64,000 nucleotides of DNA from Azorhizobium caulinodans ORS 571 (GCF_000010525.1 NC_009937.1:3911501-3975500); one strand, 5' to 3'. Positions 33,200 to 41,027 are shown, counted from the first letter of the stretch. Notes: generated by a model not told the origin, from the letters alone. Translations and numbers: made by a program.

Positions 33200-33501
33200 G
33201 CAACATTGTTCGCGACAGCGACGTGGTGGAACTGAATGATCCGCCCTATTTCTCCTATGGCGAGAAGGTGCGCGCCCGCCGCACCATCCGGAACGACGGC
33301 ACCTATGCCGGCAAGGAGATCGGGGATGTGCTCGCCCGGAAGGGCGAGCTCGGCTACGTGGTGAGCATCGGCACATTCCTCCAGCAGTTCTACATCTATG
33401 GCGTGGAATTCACCGAGAGCGGCAACCGCGTCGGCATGAAGCGCAAGGAGCTGGAGCCCGTGGTCTCCCGCGACGATATCGACATCCCCCTGCCGGAGTG
33501 A
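33196..33501 (+). CDS. nifZ: NifZ protein
   Basis: A 101-residue NifZ with PPYFSYGEKVRARRTIRNDGTYAGKEIGDVLARKGELGYVVSIGTFLQQFYIYGVEF. NifZ helps form the P-cluster of the MoFe protein. It overlaps the LRV gene upstream and the next NifZ-like gene downstream by four bases each. Confidence 0.93.
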   Translation: MSNIVRDSDVVELNDPPYFSYGEKVRARRTIRNDGTYAGKEIGDVLARKGELGYVVSIGTFLQQFYIYGVEFTESGNRVGMKRKELEPVVSRDDIDIPLPE

Positions 33502-33746
33502 CGACCGTGTTTGAGCCCAGAGAACCGAAATACCAGTGGGGCATGCGCGTGCGGGCCGCCATCGATCTCATCAACGACGGCTCGTTCCCCGAGGCGGCTC
33601 CCGCGCAGATTCTCGTGCCGGCCGGTGGCCTCGGCGAAATCGTGCAGGTCGGCACCCACACGGAGGCGAACCTGCCCATCTATCTCGTGGAATTCTCAGA
33701 GAAGCTGGTGGTCGGCTGCTTCGAGGAAGAGATCACGCCGCTCTGA
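33498..33746 (+). CDS. second NifZ-domain protein
   Basis: An 82-residue protein of the NifZ fold starting at a GTG inside the nifZ stop. YQWGMRVRAAIDLINDGSFPEA...GGLGEIVQVGTHTEANLPIYLVEF aligns block by block with NifZ (YGEKVRARRTIRNDGTYAG...GELGYVVSIGTFLQQFYIYGVEF). The tandem pair may represent a duplicated NifZ that acts as a heterodimer. That idea is inference. Confidence 0.85.
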   Translation: MTTVFEPREPKYQWGMRVRAAIDLINDGSFPEAAPAQILVPAGGLGEIVQVGTHTEANLPIYLVEFSEKLVVGCFEEEITPL

Positions 33747-33821
33747 GCGGAGAACCCGCCATACCCTTTCCGCGCCGCCGCAAGGACGGGCGCGGCACGC
33801 GATCTGGAAGGAGAACCGGTG

Positions 33822-34181
33822 ATGCGTTCCGCGGCCATGACGAGCGCCAACCTGCGCCTGTCGCCTCATCCCAATGATCTCGACCGCAAGCGCATCGAGC
33901 GCGGGCTCGAGAACCGCAAGCGCTATCGTTATGTGTCGCCGCTCGTGAAGGCGACGGCGGGCGGCTATCATATCTCCAGCCCCTGCTGCTCCCGCAACAT
34001 CGACCCGGAGGGCGGCATCGTCGATGTGGCGCTGCTCATCCATGAGGTGGATACCGGCCGCTGGCAGCTCTATGCCCGTGAGCATGCGGCGCGGCGCTGG
34101 GGCCTCCACAGCATCCACGAGAAGCTCTCGGATGCGCTGGAGGAGATCAACCTCGATCCCGAGCGCATCTTCTGGCAATGA
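33822..34181 (+). CDS. hypothetical protein of nifB operon
   Basis: A 119-residue basic protein starting at the ATG eight bases after AAGGAG; a GTG just before is possible. Residues 12-119 include RKRYRYVSPLVKATAGGYHISSPCCSRNIDPEGGIVDVALLIHEVDTGRWQLYAREH. The CCSRN pair and the W-rich end are notable. Similar small proteins (possibly DUF3024-like) recur in rhizobial nif clusters, but I cannot confirm the family. Confidence 0.72.
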   Translation: MRSAAMTSANLRLSPHPNDLDRKRIERGLENRKRYRYVSPLVKATAGGYHISSPCCSRNIDPEGGIVDVALLIHEVDTGRWQLYAREHAARRWGLHSIHEKLSDALEEINLDPERIFWQ

Positions 34182-34227
34182 TTTTGCATCGTTCCAGACT
34201 GAGGCCTTCCATCATAGGGTCAGGATC

Positions 34228-34497
34228 ATGGCGCTGGCAGAGAACGACTTGGCGGAAATCGAGAAAATCCTCTCGGCGCCGGACAACGGCAGCGGTGTGA
34301 TCGCGACATTGCGTGGTCTGCTTCCGCACCTGTCCTGGACCGGCTGTGATGCTTCCGACATGTCGGACGAGCCGTTCCGCACCTATCCGGCCTATGAGGT
34401 CCATCTGCTGGACACCGCCGACCACTGCGTCCAGCTCACCTCCGATCCCGCCCGCGCCACCGGCGTCGTGCTCGCCAAGCGCAAGGTGAAGCCATGA
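34228..34497 (+). CDS. small hypothetical protein of nifB operon
   Basis: An 89-residue protein starting at the ATG at 34228, overlapping the next gene by four bases. LLPHLSWTGCDASDMSDEPFRTYPAYEVHLLDTADHCVQLTSDPARATGVVLAKR contains two isolated cysteines. I recall similar short proteins in nif clusters but cannot name the family with certainty. Translational coupling to the DegT-like gene suggests a partner role. Confidence 0.7.
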   Translation: MALAENDLAEIEKILSAPDNGSGVIATLRGLLPHLSWTGCDASDMSDEPFRTYPAYEVHLLDTADHCVQLTSDPARATGVVLAKRKVKP

Positions 34498-35699
34498 TTG
34501 AGTCCGCACTCATCGATGGCGATACCCGCGCGGAAACCGACGAAGCCGAACTCGATGTCGGCTTCATTCCCCTGTCCGACCCCGATATCACCGGCGCGGA
34601 ACTGGCGGCGGTCGATGGCGTGCTCCGCAGCCCGCGCCTGTCGGGGGGGGCCGTCGTCGGGGCCTTCGAGACCGCGTTTGCGGCCTATCTGGGCCGGCGC
34701 TATGCGGTGGCGGTGCCGAGCGGCACCTTCGCTCTCATGCTCGTTCTCAAAGCCTATGGCATCGGCCCGGGCGACGAGGTGATCGCCTCGCCCTATTCCT
34801 TCCGCGAAACGGCCCATGCCATCAGCCTCGTGGGCGCACGACCGGTCTTTGCCGACGTGGATTACTGGTCGGGAACCCTCGTTCCCGAGAAGGCAGAGGC
34901 GCGTATCACCCCGGCCACAAAGGCCATTCTCGCGGCCAACACCAACGGCCATCCGGCCGCGTGGGACGGCCTGCGCGCCGTGGCGGAGCGGCACGGCCTG
35001 AAGCTGCTGGAGGATTCCACCGAAGCCATCGGCTCGCGCTACAAGGGCGCGCTCGTCGGCACCTTCGGTGATGCGTCGGTCTTCGACTTCTCCCAACCCT
35101 TCCCCATCACCTGCGGCGAGGGCGGGATCATCGTCACCGACGATGTGGACGTGGCGGTGGCCGCCCGGCGCCATCGCGCGCACCGGCTGGACGAGCGCTC
35201 GTCCGTGGTGGTGAGCGGCACCCCGCCCTTCCAGGCCACGATGAGCGAGATTTCCGCCGCGCTGGCCCTGACCCAGCTTCAGCGGCTGGACGAGATCCTG
35301 GAACGGCGGCGCAGCACCGAACACCTCTACTACAAGCACATCAAGTCCTTCGAGGGGATCAAGGATCCCTACATGGCGCCCGATGTGACCGAGGTGAACT
35401 GGTTCCTCTACCTCGTGCACCTCGGCAACCGCTTCTCGCGCTCCAGCCGCGACTCCATCGTGGAGGACCTGAAGGTCGAGCAGGTGGAGGCCGCCGGCTA
35501 TTGCCACCCGCTGCACCTGCAGCGGCACTATTTCGACCTGGGATACCGGCGTGGCGACTATCTGGTCTCGGAGAAGCTCGCGGACCGAGCCGTCGCCCTC
35601 CCTTTCCACGCCCATCTGAGTGAGGACCAGATCCAGTTCATCGTCGAGACGATGAAGGACGCCTCCATCAATGTGGGCGCGGGAGCAGCCATTTATTGA
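34494..35699 (+). CDS. DegT/DnrJ/EryC1-type protein lacking the PLP lysine
   Basis: A 401-residue fold-type-I aminotransferase relative. Family landmarks are present: PSGTFALMLVLKAYGIGPGDEVI (about 75-97), the PLP-ring Asp in LLEDSTEAIGSRYKG (D174), and GEGGIIVTD (208-216). At the lysine position four residues before GEGG the sequence is F203 (FSQPFPITCGEGG), so the internal aldimine cannot form. It may be a structural protein, a dehydratase-like variant or a cofactor chaperone. It is the last gene of the nifB transcript before a gap and is coupled to the small gene upstream. Confidence 0.85.
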   Translation: MIESALIDGDTRAETDEAELDVGFIPLSDPDITGAELAAVDGVLRSPRLSGGAVVGAFETAFAAYLGRRYAVAVPSGTFALMLVLKAYGIGPGDEVIASPYSFRETAHAISLVGARPVFADVDYWSGTLVPEKAEARITPATKAILAANTNGHPAAWDGLRAVAERHGLKLLEDSTEAIGSRYKGALVGTFGDASVFDFSQPFPITCGEGGIIVTDDVDVAVAARRHRAHRLDERSSVVVSGTPPFQATMSEISAALALTQLQRLDEILERRRSTEHLYYKHIKSFEGIKDPYMAPDVTEVNWFLYLVHLGNRFSRSSRDSIVEDLKVEQVEAAGYCHPLHLQRHYFDLGYRRGDYLVSEKLADRAVALPFHAHLSEDQIQFIVETMKDASINVGAGAAIY

Positions 35700-35701
35700 C
35701 G

Positions 35702-35720
35702 CCCGCCGGCGCTGCCGGCG
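35702..35720 (+). terminator. hairpin after DegT-like gene
   Basis: CGCCGGC-GCT-GCCGGCG forms a seven-base stem directly after the stop. No U-run follows, so it may only weaken read-through into the ferredoxin gene. Confidence 0.4.
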
Positions 35721-35858
35721 GAACGTCCATCGGGAGCCGGAGCCAAGGGATCGCGATCCCGGCCACCCTCCGTCTCGTAACTGATCATTCAATCATCTGC
35801 ACCGGCCCGGCCGGGGCGGAACAGGCGTCGTGTACCCGAAGACATGAAGGAGGTTTCC

Positions 35859-36167
35859 ATGACCACTGTCACCATCTCTCCCGGTGGGGAAGTGCTCGAA
35901 GCGGCCGAAGGCATGAGTCTGCTGGAGGTGCTGCTGAAGGGCGACATCAAGATCCCGCACAAGTGCGACGGCAAGGCCTCATGCGGCAGCTGCCATATCT
36001 TCGTGCAGGAGGGCCGCAAGGGCCTCACCAAGATCGCCCGCGAGGAGAATGAGAAGCTCGACTCCATCGTCGGCGTCGGCTCGAAGTCCCGCCTCGCCTG
36101 CCAGGCGAAGGTGCTGGGCACCGAAAACATCAAGATCGAGCTCCTGGGCTTCGGCTCGGGCCTCTGA
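35859..36167 (+). CDS. 2Fe-2S ferredoxin of nif island
   Basis: A 102-residue plant/adrenodoxin-like ferredoxin. Ligands are C36, C42, C45 (CDGKASCGSC) and C81. It starts at the ATG seven bases after AGGAGG. Such FdxB/FdIV-type ferredoxins accompany nif genes and can donate electrons for nitrogenase or its assembly. A flavoreductase gene follows two genes later, which could reduce it from NAD(P)H. I saw no sigma-54 promoter in the 159-base gap before it. Confidence 0.9.
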   Translation: MTTVTISPGGEVLEAAEGMSLLEVLLKGDIKIPHKCDGKASCGSCHIFVQEGRKGLTKIAREENEKLDSIVGVGSKSRLACQAKVLGTENIKIELLGFGSGL

Positions 36168-36243
36168 GTTTCCGCGTGCGTCCGGGCACCCGCCCTCGCC
36201 CGGACGTTCCGCTTCCTTTGACCCCAGCAGACGGAGTGGACCC

Positions 36244-36462
36244 ATGAGCAATGCCATTCTTCACGTGCGCTTTGCTGCCAACGGCAGCGTCATCGAGATC
36301 AGCGAACGCCCCGCGGCGCTCACGCCTCAGGACTGGTTCAATTTCCTGAGCCTCGAGGTGCCGAGCACCTACCAGGCCCTCGCCGGCGGCCGCGGCGTGT
36401 TCCGCATCCCGACGGAAGCGCTCCCGGCGCTGAAGGCAAGCGCCGCCCCCGCCGCCGCGTGA
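36244..36462 (+). CDS. small hypothetical protein between ferredoxin and flavoreductase
   Basis: A 72-residue protein: MSNAILHVRFAANGSVIEIS, then LTPQDWFNFLSLEVPSTYQALAGGRGVFRIP and an Ala/Pro tail. No cysteine or known motif. Its place between the ferredoxin and the flavoreductase, and overlap with a possible GTG start of the latter, suggest it belongs to that electron-transfer unit. I do not recognise the family. Confidence 0.72.
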   Translation: MSNAILHVRFAANGSVIEISERPAALTPQDWFNFLSLEVPSTYQALAGGRGVFRIPTEALPALKASAAPAAA

Positions 36463-36539
36463 TATCCGGAGATGATCATGGTGCCGCACACCCGACAGCC
36501 CGCAGACCTTTCGCCACCGGCCTGCGCGGGAGCGGCCCC

Positions 36540-37886
36540 ATGAACCATCCCATCACCCACTGGCCTCAGACGGGGGCGCCCGTCCCCCCGCCTGACCTTG
36601 CCCTGGATGGGCGGGACAAGCCGACCCTCGGCGAGTCGTCGGCAAGCGCTGCCGCTCTGCCCGTTGCGGACGCGCCCGGCAGCTTCGCGCGTGCCCTGCT
36701 TGATCTCGACACGCTGACGCCGGCAGCGCGCGCGGACGTACGCGCGCTCCTCGCCGCTCACGGCCTCTGTGCGCCCGAGATGGGGCGGCCACCTGCCGCT
36801 CCGGCCCGTCCTTCGGCCGACGCTTCGGATACGGCGGATCTCCTCCCTTTCGATGCCCTGCTGAAATGCCGGCGCCGCCTTGGCCGCGCCGGCTCATCGC
36901 AACCCGCCGTGCATGTGGAACTCGATCTCAGCGAGACGCCGGTCGCGGTCCAGCCCGGAGATGCCATCGGCATCCTGCCGGAGAACGACCCGATCCTCGT
37001 GCAGCGCATCCTCGCCCATCTCGGCCTGTGCGGCCGGCGCCTCGCGGATGGCGAAAGCCTGCGCGCCCACCTTCTGGCGCGTTACGATCTCGACCATGCG
37101 ACGCCGGATCTGTTCCAGTTGATTGCGACCCTTGCAACGGGCGAACGACGGGACACCGCCCTCGCGCTGCGCGATGCCCCTGCGCCCGCCATGGACGTGC
37201 TTTCGGCGCTCGGCCTGCTCTCGCGCTTCCGGCCGAGTCCGGAGGCGCTGCTCGCGTGCCTCGCCCCCCTCGAACCCCGCTTCCATCTCGTGACCTCCAG
37301 CGCCCGTCTCCACCCGGGCATCGCGGCCCTCGTGGTGGAGAAGGAGGACAAAGGGAGTGCGCTGACGTTCCTGAGCACGCGTGCGCCGGTGGGCTCCCGC
37401 CTTCAGTGCCTGCTGCGGCGGGCGCCGCACTTCCGCCTGCCGCAGCAAAGGGATGTTCCGCTCATCATGATCGGCGCAGGCGTAGGGATCGCCCCCTTCC
37501 GGGCCTTCCTGCAGGACCGGCGGGCGCGCATGGAGTCCGGGCCCGCCTGGCTGTTCTTCAGCCATGCCAGCGCCGCCACCGATTATTTCTACGAGGACGA
37601 ATTGCGGGCCTTCCGCGCGCAGGGACACCTCACCACCCTCACCACGGCCTGGACGCAGTCCGGCCCTCAAGCAGGAAGCTTGGAAGGGCGGCTTGCGGAA
37701 GCCGCTCCTGAGCTGCTCGCCTGGATCAGCGAGGGCGCTCATGTCTATGTCTGTGGCGACGATGTGGTGACGGCCGGCGTCGAGCGGACCATGGTTGGTC
37801 TCCTCGCGAGTCACCTGGCATTAGCCGGAGCGGGGGATCTCGACGCGCTCAAGGCGCAGGATCGCTATCACGTCGAGCACCTCTGA
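36540..37886 (+). CDS. CysJ-like FAD/NADPH flavoreductase without flavodoxin domain
   Basis: A 448-residue protein (start ATG at 36540; a GTG at 36459 would add 27 residues and couple it to the gene before). The N-terminal ~110 residues are disordered and Pro/Ala-rich. The rest has the diflavin-reductase layout: FAD domain with VHVELDLSETPVAVQPGDAIGILPEN, connecting helices, and an NADPH domain with MIGAGVGIAPFRAFLQDR and HVYVCGDD. No FMN/flavodoxin domain is present. With the nearby 2Fe-2S ferredoxin it could act as a NADPH-ferredoxin reductase for nitrogen fixation; this is inference. Confidence 0.82.
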   Translation: MNHPITHWPQTGAPVPPPDLALDGRDKPTLGESSASAAALPVADAPGSFARALLDLDTLTPAARADVRALLAAHGLCAPEMGRPPAAPARPSADASDTADLLPFDALLKCRRRLGRAGSSQPAVHVELDLSETPVAVQPGDAIGILPENDPILVQRILAHLGLCGRRLADGESLRAHLLARYDLDHATPDLFQLIATLATGERRDTALALRDAPAPAMDVLSALGLLSRFRPSPEALLACLAPLEPRFHLVTSSARLHPGIAALVVEKEDKGSALTFLSTRAPVGSRLQCLLRRAPHFRLPQQRDVPLIMIGAGVGIAPFRAFLQDRRARMESGPAWLFFSHASAATDYFYEDELRAFRAQGHLTTLTTAWTQSGPQAGSLEGRLAEAAPELLAWISEGAHVYVCGDDVVTAGVERTMVGLLASHLALAGAGDLDALKAQDRYHVEHL

Positions 37887-37919
37887 TCAGAGGCGTCCGC
37901 CCGGCCCATTCTCGATGCG

Positions 37920-38591
37920 TCATGCGGGCTCCACCGCGTCGGCAATCGCGACTTGGCCGAGCTTCGACGGAGCGTAGCCCTCTTCCGCCAGAACCCGCCG
38001 CACCACCGGGCGGTCCAGCATGCGTGCGTAGTGCGCGGCAACGGCGGACGGCAAAGCGAGGCCCAGCTTGTCGGCCCAGAATTCCAGATAGAACAGGATG
38101 GGGTCCGCGACGCTGAAGCCCCCCGCAAGGTAGGGCCCTTCGCCCAGCGCCTGCGCAAGCACACCGAACCCCTTGCGCACGATTTCCTCGCCCAGCGCCT
38201 TCACGGCCGGATGGTCAGCCGCATTGCGCGTGAAGGTGGAGGTGGCGAAGAGGCGGGCGAAGCCCTGGCCGTGGATGGTCGCGGTCATATAGGCCATGGC
38301 CTCCAGCAGCCGGGTTTCCACCTCCACGTCCTGCGGCCAGAGTCCGGCGCGCGGATGCGTGCGCCCGAGCCAATAGGCGATGGCCGGCACCTCCGTGAGG
38401 GCTGTCCCGTCGCGCCGCACCAGAGTAGGGATCGTCGATTTCGCATTGATCGCCACGTATTCCGGCCGGAAGTGGTCGCCCGCCGGCAGGTTCACCACAT
38501 GAGCCTCGAAGACCTGCTCCAGCTCTTCCAGCAGAATGTGAATGCCGGTCGAGCACGAGCCGGGCGTCATGTAGAATTTCATCATCGCCAT
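37920..38591 (-). CDS. glutathione S-transferase family protein
   Basis: A 223-residue GST starting at the ATG at 38591 with GGGGAGG upstream. The N-terminal thioredoxin-like domain has MKFYMTPGSCSTGIHILLEELEQ (S/C active-site area), INAKSTIPTLVRRDGTALTEVPAIAYWL; the C-terminal half is all-helical with LAGGFSVADPILFYLE. Beta-class-like GSTs are common in nif clusters and may protect against peroxide or nitrosative damage. It converges with the flavoreductase gene. Confidence 0.88.
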   Translation of the reverse strand: MAMMKFYMTPGSCSTGIHILLEELEQVFEAHVVNLPAGDHFRPEYVAINAKSTIPTLVRRDGTALTEVPAIAYWLGRTHPRAGLWPQDVEVETRLLEAMAYMTATIHGQGFARLFATSTFTRNAADHPAVKALGEEIVRKGFGVLAQALGEGPYLAGGFSVADPILFYLEFWADKLGLALPSAVAAHYARMLDRPVVRRVLAEEGYAPSKLGQVAIADAVEPA

Positions 38592-38631
38592 GGAAGCCTC
38601 CCCGACGCCGCGGCGCCTTCGGCACGCTTCA

Positions 38632-38647
38632 TGCAAATATCGGCGCA
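38632..38647 (-). promoter_or_regulatory. weak sigma-54-like site before GST gene
   Basis: On the minus strand TGCGCCG-ATAT-TTGCA has a perfect -12 half but the -24 GG is GC. It is 41 bases before the GST start. It resembles the ATTTGCA halves at 24443 and 43380 but is the weakest of them. Confidence 0.3.
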
Positions 38648-38732
38648 GGTGGCGAGATCAGGCCCGGTGACGCGCGGGACGCGACATCGGGCCGTCGGAT
38701 TTGCGACGCCGACCCCCCAAGGGAGCAGGACC

Positions 38733-39173
38733 GTGCCGGCCGACGATATCGAGGTCTATGCCATCTGCCACCGTGAGGCGATCAGCCCCGGCGAGGCGAA
38801 GGCCTTCAGCCTCTTCCGGCGCCACGAGAATGGCGAGGCGCGTCCCTTTTCCATCTTCGTCATCCGCAAGAGCGCGCGGGAATATGTAGGCTATGTGAAC
38901 GTGTGCCCGCACAACAGGACCTGGCTCAACATCAGCTCCGGCGGCTTCCTCACCGCCGATCGCGCGCGCATCGCCTGCAGCCGCCACCGTGCGGAATTCG
39001 ACATCGAGAGCGGCACCTGCCTCTCCGGCCCCTGTGAAGGAGCGAGCCTTGAGCCGCTGGCCCTCACCATCATCGCCGGCGACGTGTGCCTGTGTGGCGT
39101 CAGCCTGGTGGAAGACGAAAGCGTGCGGGAGGAGCCCGACGAGACCATGGAGATATCGATCCACCCGGAATGA
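38733..39173 (+). CDS. second Rieske 2Fe-2S protein
   Basis: A 146-residue soluble Rieske protein, starting at GTG after GGGAGCAGGACC. Cluster ligands are C58/H60 (CPHNR) and C82/H85 (CSRHR). It opens with IEVYAICHREAI, like LVYAICQLNDI of the Rieske protein at 23187-23612, and both end in CLSGPC/CMDGPC-E-GESL-type and acidic segments. It is divergent from the GST gene and followed by several small nif-island genes. Confidence 0.85.
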   Translation: MPADDIEVYAICHREAISPGEAKAFSLFRRHENGEARPFSIFVIRKSAREYVGYVNVCPHNRTWLNISSGGFLTADRARIACSRHRAEFDIESGTCLSGPCEGASLEPLALTIIAGDVCLCGVSLVEDESVREEPDETMEISIHPE

Positions 39174-39214
39174 GTTCCTGATCATCCTTTCTCCCGCAAC
39201 AGGACAAGCCGAGC

Positions 39215-39538
39215 ATGATCGAAGAGGCAGAGACAGCGCAGTGGCCGGACCAGCGGTTCTTCGTGTCCTACACGGGCGTCAAGCTGCCGTTCACGCTCGT
39301 CAATCCCATCGCGGCGGACGCGCTCTCCAATCGCAACACCTTCATCCGCGCCTATTTCGATGCCGCGGGCGTGCTGCGCGGCTTCGACAAGGTGGTCTAT
39401 GGCGAGATCGAACTTTCCCACCGCTATGCCTATCACGACAATGGCGCGCTGCGGCACGCGGCCATCGTGATGCTGGATGAGGAGCCGGCCGAACTCGCCT
39501 TCGATGCCGCCGGCATCCCCATCGCCTCCGAAGCCTGA
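39215..39538 (+). CDS. small conserved nif-island protein
   Basis: A 107-residue protein with RFFVSYTGVKLPFTLVNPIAADALSNRNTFIRAYFDAAGVLRGFDKVVYGEIELSHRYAYHDNGALRHA. I believe this is the DUF6156 type found near nif genes, but that is from memory and untested. It is single-domain, acidic and without cysteines. It lies 41 bases behind the Rieske gene. Confidence 0.7.
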   Translation: MIEEAETAQWPDQRFFVSYTGVKLPFTLVNPIAADALSNRNTFIRAYFDAAGVLRGFDKVVYGEIELSHRYAYHDNGALRHAAIVMLDEEPAELAFDAAGIPIASEA

Positions 39539-39556
39539 CGCCGCCGGGAGCCCGCC

Positions 39557-39724
39557 ATGACCGTCGCCCAGCTCATCGCCGCCCTCTCCAGCCTGCCGGC
39601 GGACGCCGTGGTACTGATGGATTGCGACGGCGGCCTCGCGAGCATCGACAGCCTCGATTTCATCGCCGGCGAAGGCCCGGGCGCGCCCTCCGAGGTGATT
39701 CTCCAGCCGAGCCTGGAGGAGTGA
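39557..39724 (+). CDS. 55-residue hypothetical protein
   Basis: ATG at 39557 preceded by GGGAG seven bases upstream, 18 bases behind the previous stop. The protein reads MTVAQLIAALSSLPADAVVL then MDCDGGLASIDSLDFI, with a short acidic end. One Cys in DCDGG. Good Shine-Dalgarno site and tight spacing support a real gene; no family recognised. Confidence 0.6.
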   Translation: MTVAQLIAALSSLPADAVVLMDCDGGLASIDSLDFIAGEGPGAPSEVILQPSLEE

Positions 39725-39827
39725 GGGAACGTGCGGCGCTGTCGGCGCGCGGGCCGATGAACTGGGACACTTTGGGCGCTGAACACAACGCGCCGGTGTG
39801 ATAGGGCTGCCGGCAAAGGAGAGAGCG

Positions 39828-40256
39828 ATGTCCGAGACCGTGGCCGAAGTCACCATTTTCGAGCGCATCGGCGGGGCCGAGACGGTGGATCGTCTGGTGG
39901 AAGCCTTCTACCGGCGCATGGACACCGAACTGGACGCCCGGCGCATCCGCCTCATGCATGCGGACGATCTCTCCCACACCAAGGCCGTGCTCAAGCGCTA
40001 TCTTACCGAATGGCTCGGCGGGCCGAAGCTTTATTCGGTGGAGAAGGGCCATCCCCGCCTGCGGCAGCGGCACATGGGCTTTGCCATCGCGTCGCCGGAC
40101 GCCGAGGCCTGGATGCTCTGCATGCGCGGCGCCATGGCCGAGACGATCGCGGACGAGGCCGTCCGCAGCCATCTCGACGACACGCTGACCAAGCTCGCCT
40201 ACTGGATGCGCAACCAGCCCGACGCGCCCGAGGGCACACAGACCTGGAAGCCCTGA
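39828..40256 (+). CDS. truncated haemoglobin, group II
   Basis: A 142-residue 2/2 globin starting at the ATG after AAGGAGAGAGCG. IFERIGGAETVDRLVEAFYRRMD has the distal Tyr at B10 (Y28), and GHPRLRQRHMGFAI gives the proximal His at H82, the group II pattern. Such globins bind oxygen or nitric oxide. In a nif island it may buffer O2 or NO near nitrogenase, which is inference. The upstream gap of about 100 bases has no clear sigma-54 site. Confidence 0.9.
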   Translation: MSETVAEVTIFERIGGAETVDRLVEAFYRRMDTELDARRIRLMHADDLSHTKAVLKRYLTEWLGGPKLYSVEKGHPRLRQRHMGFAIASPDAEAWMLCMRGAMAETIADEAVRSHLDDTLTKLAYWMRNQPDAPEGTQTWKP

Positions 40257-40339
40257 GCGGTCCTGTCGAACGCCGGTTCCGCTCCGCTGGACCGCAGCCA
40301 CATCGCAGGGGCGGGCAAAGCCGCCGCGCTCCCGGAGAT

Positions 40340-40579
40340 TTAGAGCGGAATCCCGAAAAACTCCTCCTCGGCTCCGCCCCAGGCCTTATGCAGGGAAAGC
40401 GCCGTCGACCATTTGTCCATCTCGGCCGGCTCGGCCATGCGGTGGGAGATGACGCCGCCGGGCTTCTCCGCCAGCAGGAAGGACTTTCCGTTGCGCAGGA
40501 AGCGCTGGAGATCCTTGTTGTCCGTGGGCCGGACCACGCAGCGCGGCGCCTCGTCGATCAGGATGGTGGTGGGCAGCAT
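40340..40579 (-). CDS. small hypothetical protein under NifA-type control
   Basis: A 79-residue protein starting at the ATG at 40579 with GGGAGG seven bases upstream: MLPTTILIDEAPRCVVRPTDNKDLQRFLRNGKSFLLAEKPGGVISHRM...WGGAEEEFFGIPL. No recognised domain. It lies 93 bases behind another small gene on the same strand, and that gene has a sigma-54 promoter with a perfect NifA-type site. The pair is therefore a strong candidate for new nif genes. Confidence 0.7.
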   Translation of the reverse strand: MLPTTILIDEAPRCVVRPTDNKDLQRFLRNGKSFLLAEKPGGVISHRMAEPAEMDKWSTALSLHKAWGGAEEEFFGIPL

Positions 40580-40672
40580 CGTCGAACCTCCCGTCTCGAG
40601 AACATTACGCCGGCCCCCCTCGGGCACGGCCGGCGGCGCGGGACACGGTGGCCCGGCGCCGCCGCGTCGCCG

Positions 40673-40912
40673 TCAGAATCCGTCGCGCTTCTTGCCCCAG
40701 GGATGGGAACCAGGAACGAGCGAGGCGGTGATCCCCGCCTTGGCCACGTCCGCGAGCGTCTTGTAGAGCGTCGCTTCGTGGACAAGCGTGCCGCTCGTCG
40801 TGTTCACGGCCACATAGCGGGCGACCCGGTCCACCTCGCACAGATAGCCGCCGCCGGGATCCTCCGTCGCCCGGATGTTGCCGTCCCAGTCCACGAAGAA
40901 ACCTTCGCTCAT
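40673..40912 (-). CDS. small hypothetical protein with sigma-54 promoter
   Basis: A 79-residue protein starting at the ATG at 40912: MSEGFFVDWDGNIRATEDPGGGYLCEVDRVARYVAV, then TSGTLVHEATLYKTLADVAKAGITASLVPGSHPWGKKRDGF. One Cys; beta-rich start. No family recognised. The promoter at 40962-40977 and the activator site at 41028-41043 place it in the nif regulon. Confidence 0.72.
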   Translation of the reverse strand: MSEGFFVDWDGNIRATEDPGGGYLCEVDRVARYVAVNTTSGTLVHEATLYKTLADVAKAGITASLVPGSHPWGKKRDGF

Positions 40913-40961
40913 CTCAACGCCCCGTGCTGCATCCCGGCTGCGCGCCGGACGCAACGGCCCG

Positions 40962-40977
40962 AGCAAGATTCTTGCCG
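40962..40977 (-). promoter_or_regulatory. sigma-54 promoter of small-gene pair
   Basis: On the minus strand CGGCAAG-AATC-TTGCT keeps the GG-N10-GC core and a perfect -12 half; the -24 half matches 5 of 7. It is 49 bases before the ATG at 40912 and has a perfect TGT-N10-ACA site upstream. Confidence 0.72.
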
Positions 40978-41027
40978 GTCCGGACCGCCAGCGCCGGCCC
41001 GCGTCCAGCGCCTGAGCATGCGGCCTC

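Noticed and set aside
35836-35847. TGT-N8-ACA before the 2Fe-2S ferredoxin as a NifA site
   Set aside because: The spacer is eight, not ten, bases and no sigma-54 promoter follows.
38683-38699. Sigma-54-like GG...TTGCG before the second Rieske gene
   Set aside because: The spacing between the GG and GC is off by one base, which sigma-54 promoters do not tolerate.
39755-39770. TGGGACA-CTTT-GGGCG before the globin gene as a sigma-54 promoter
   Set aside because: Only the GG-N10-GC core fits; the -12 half lacks the TTGC sequence.
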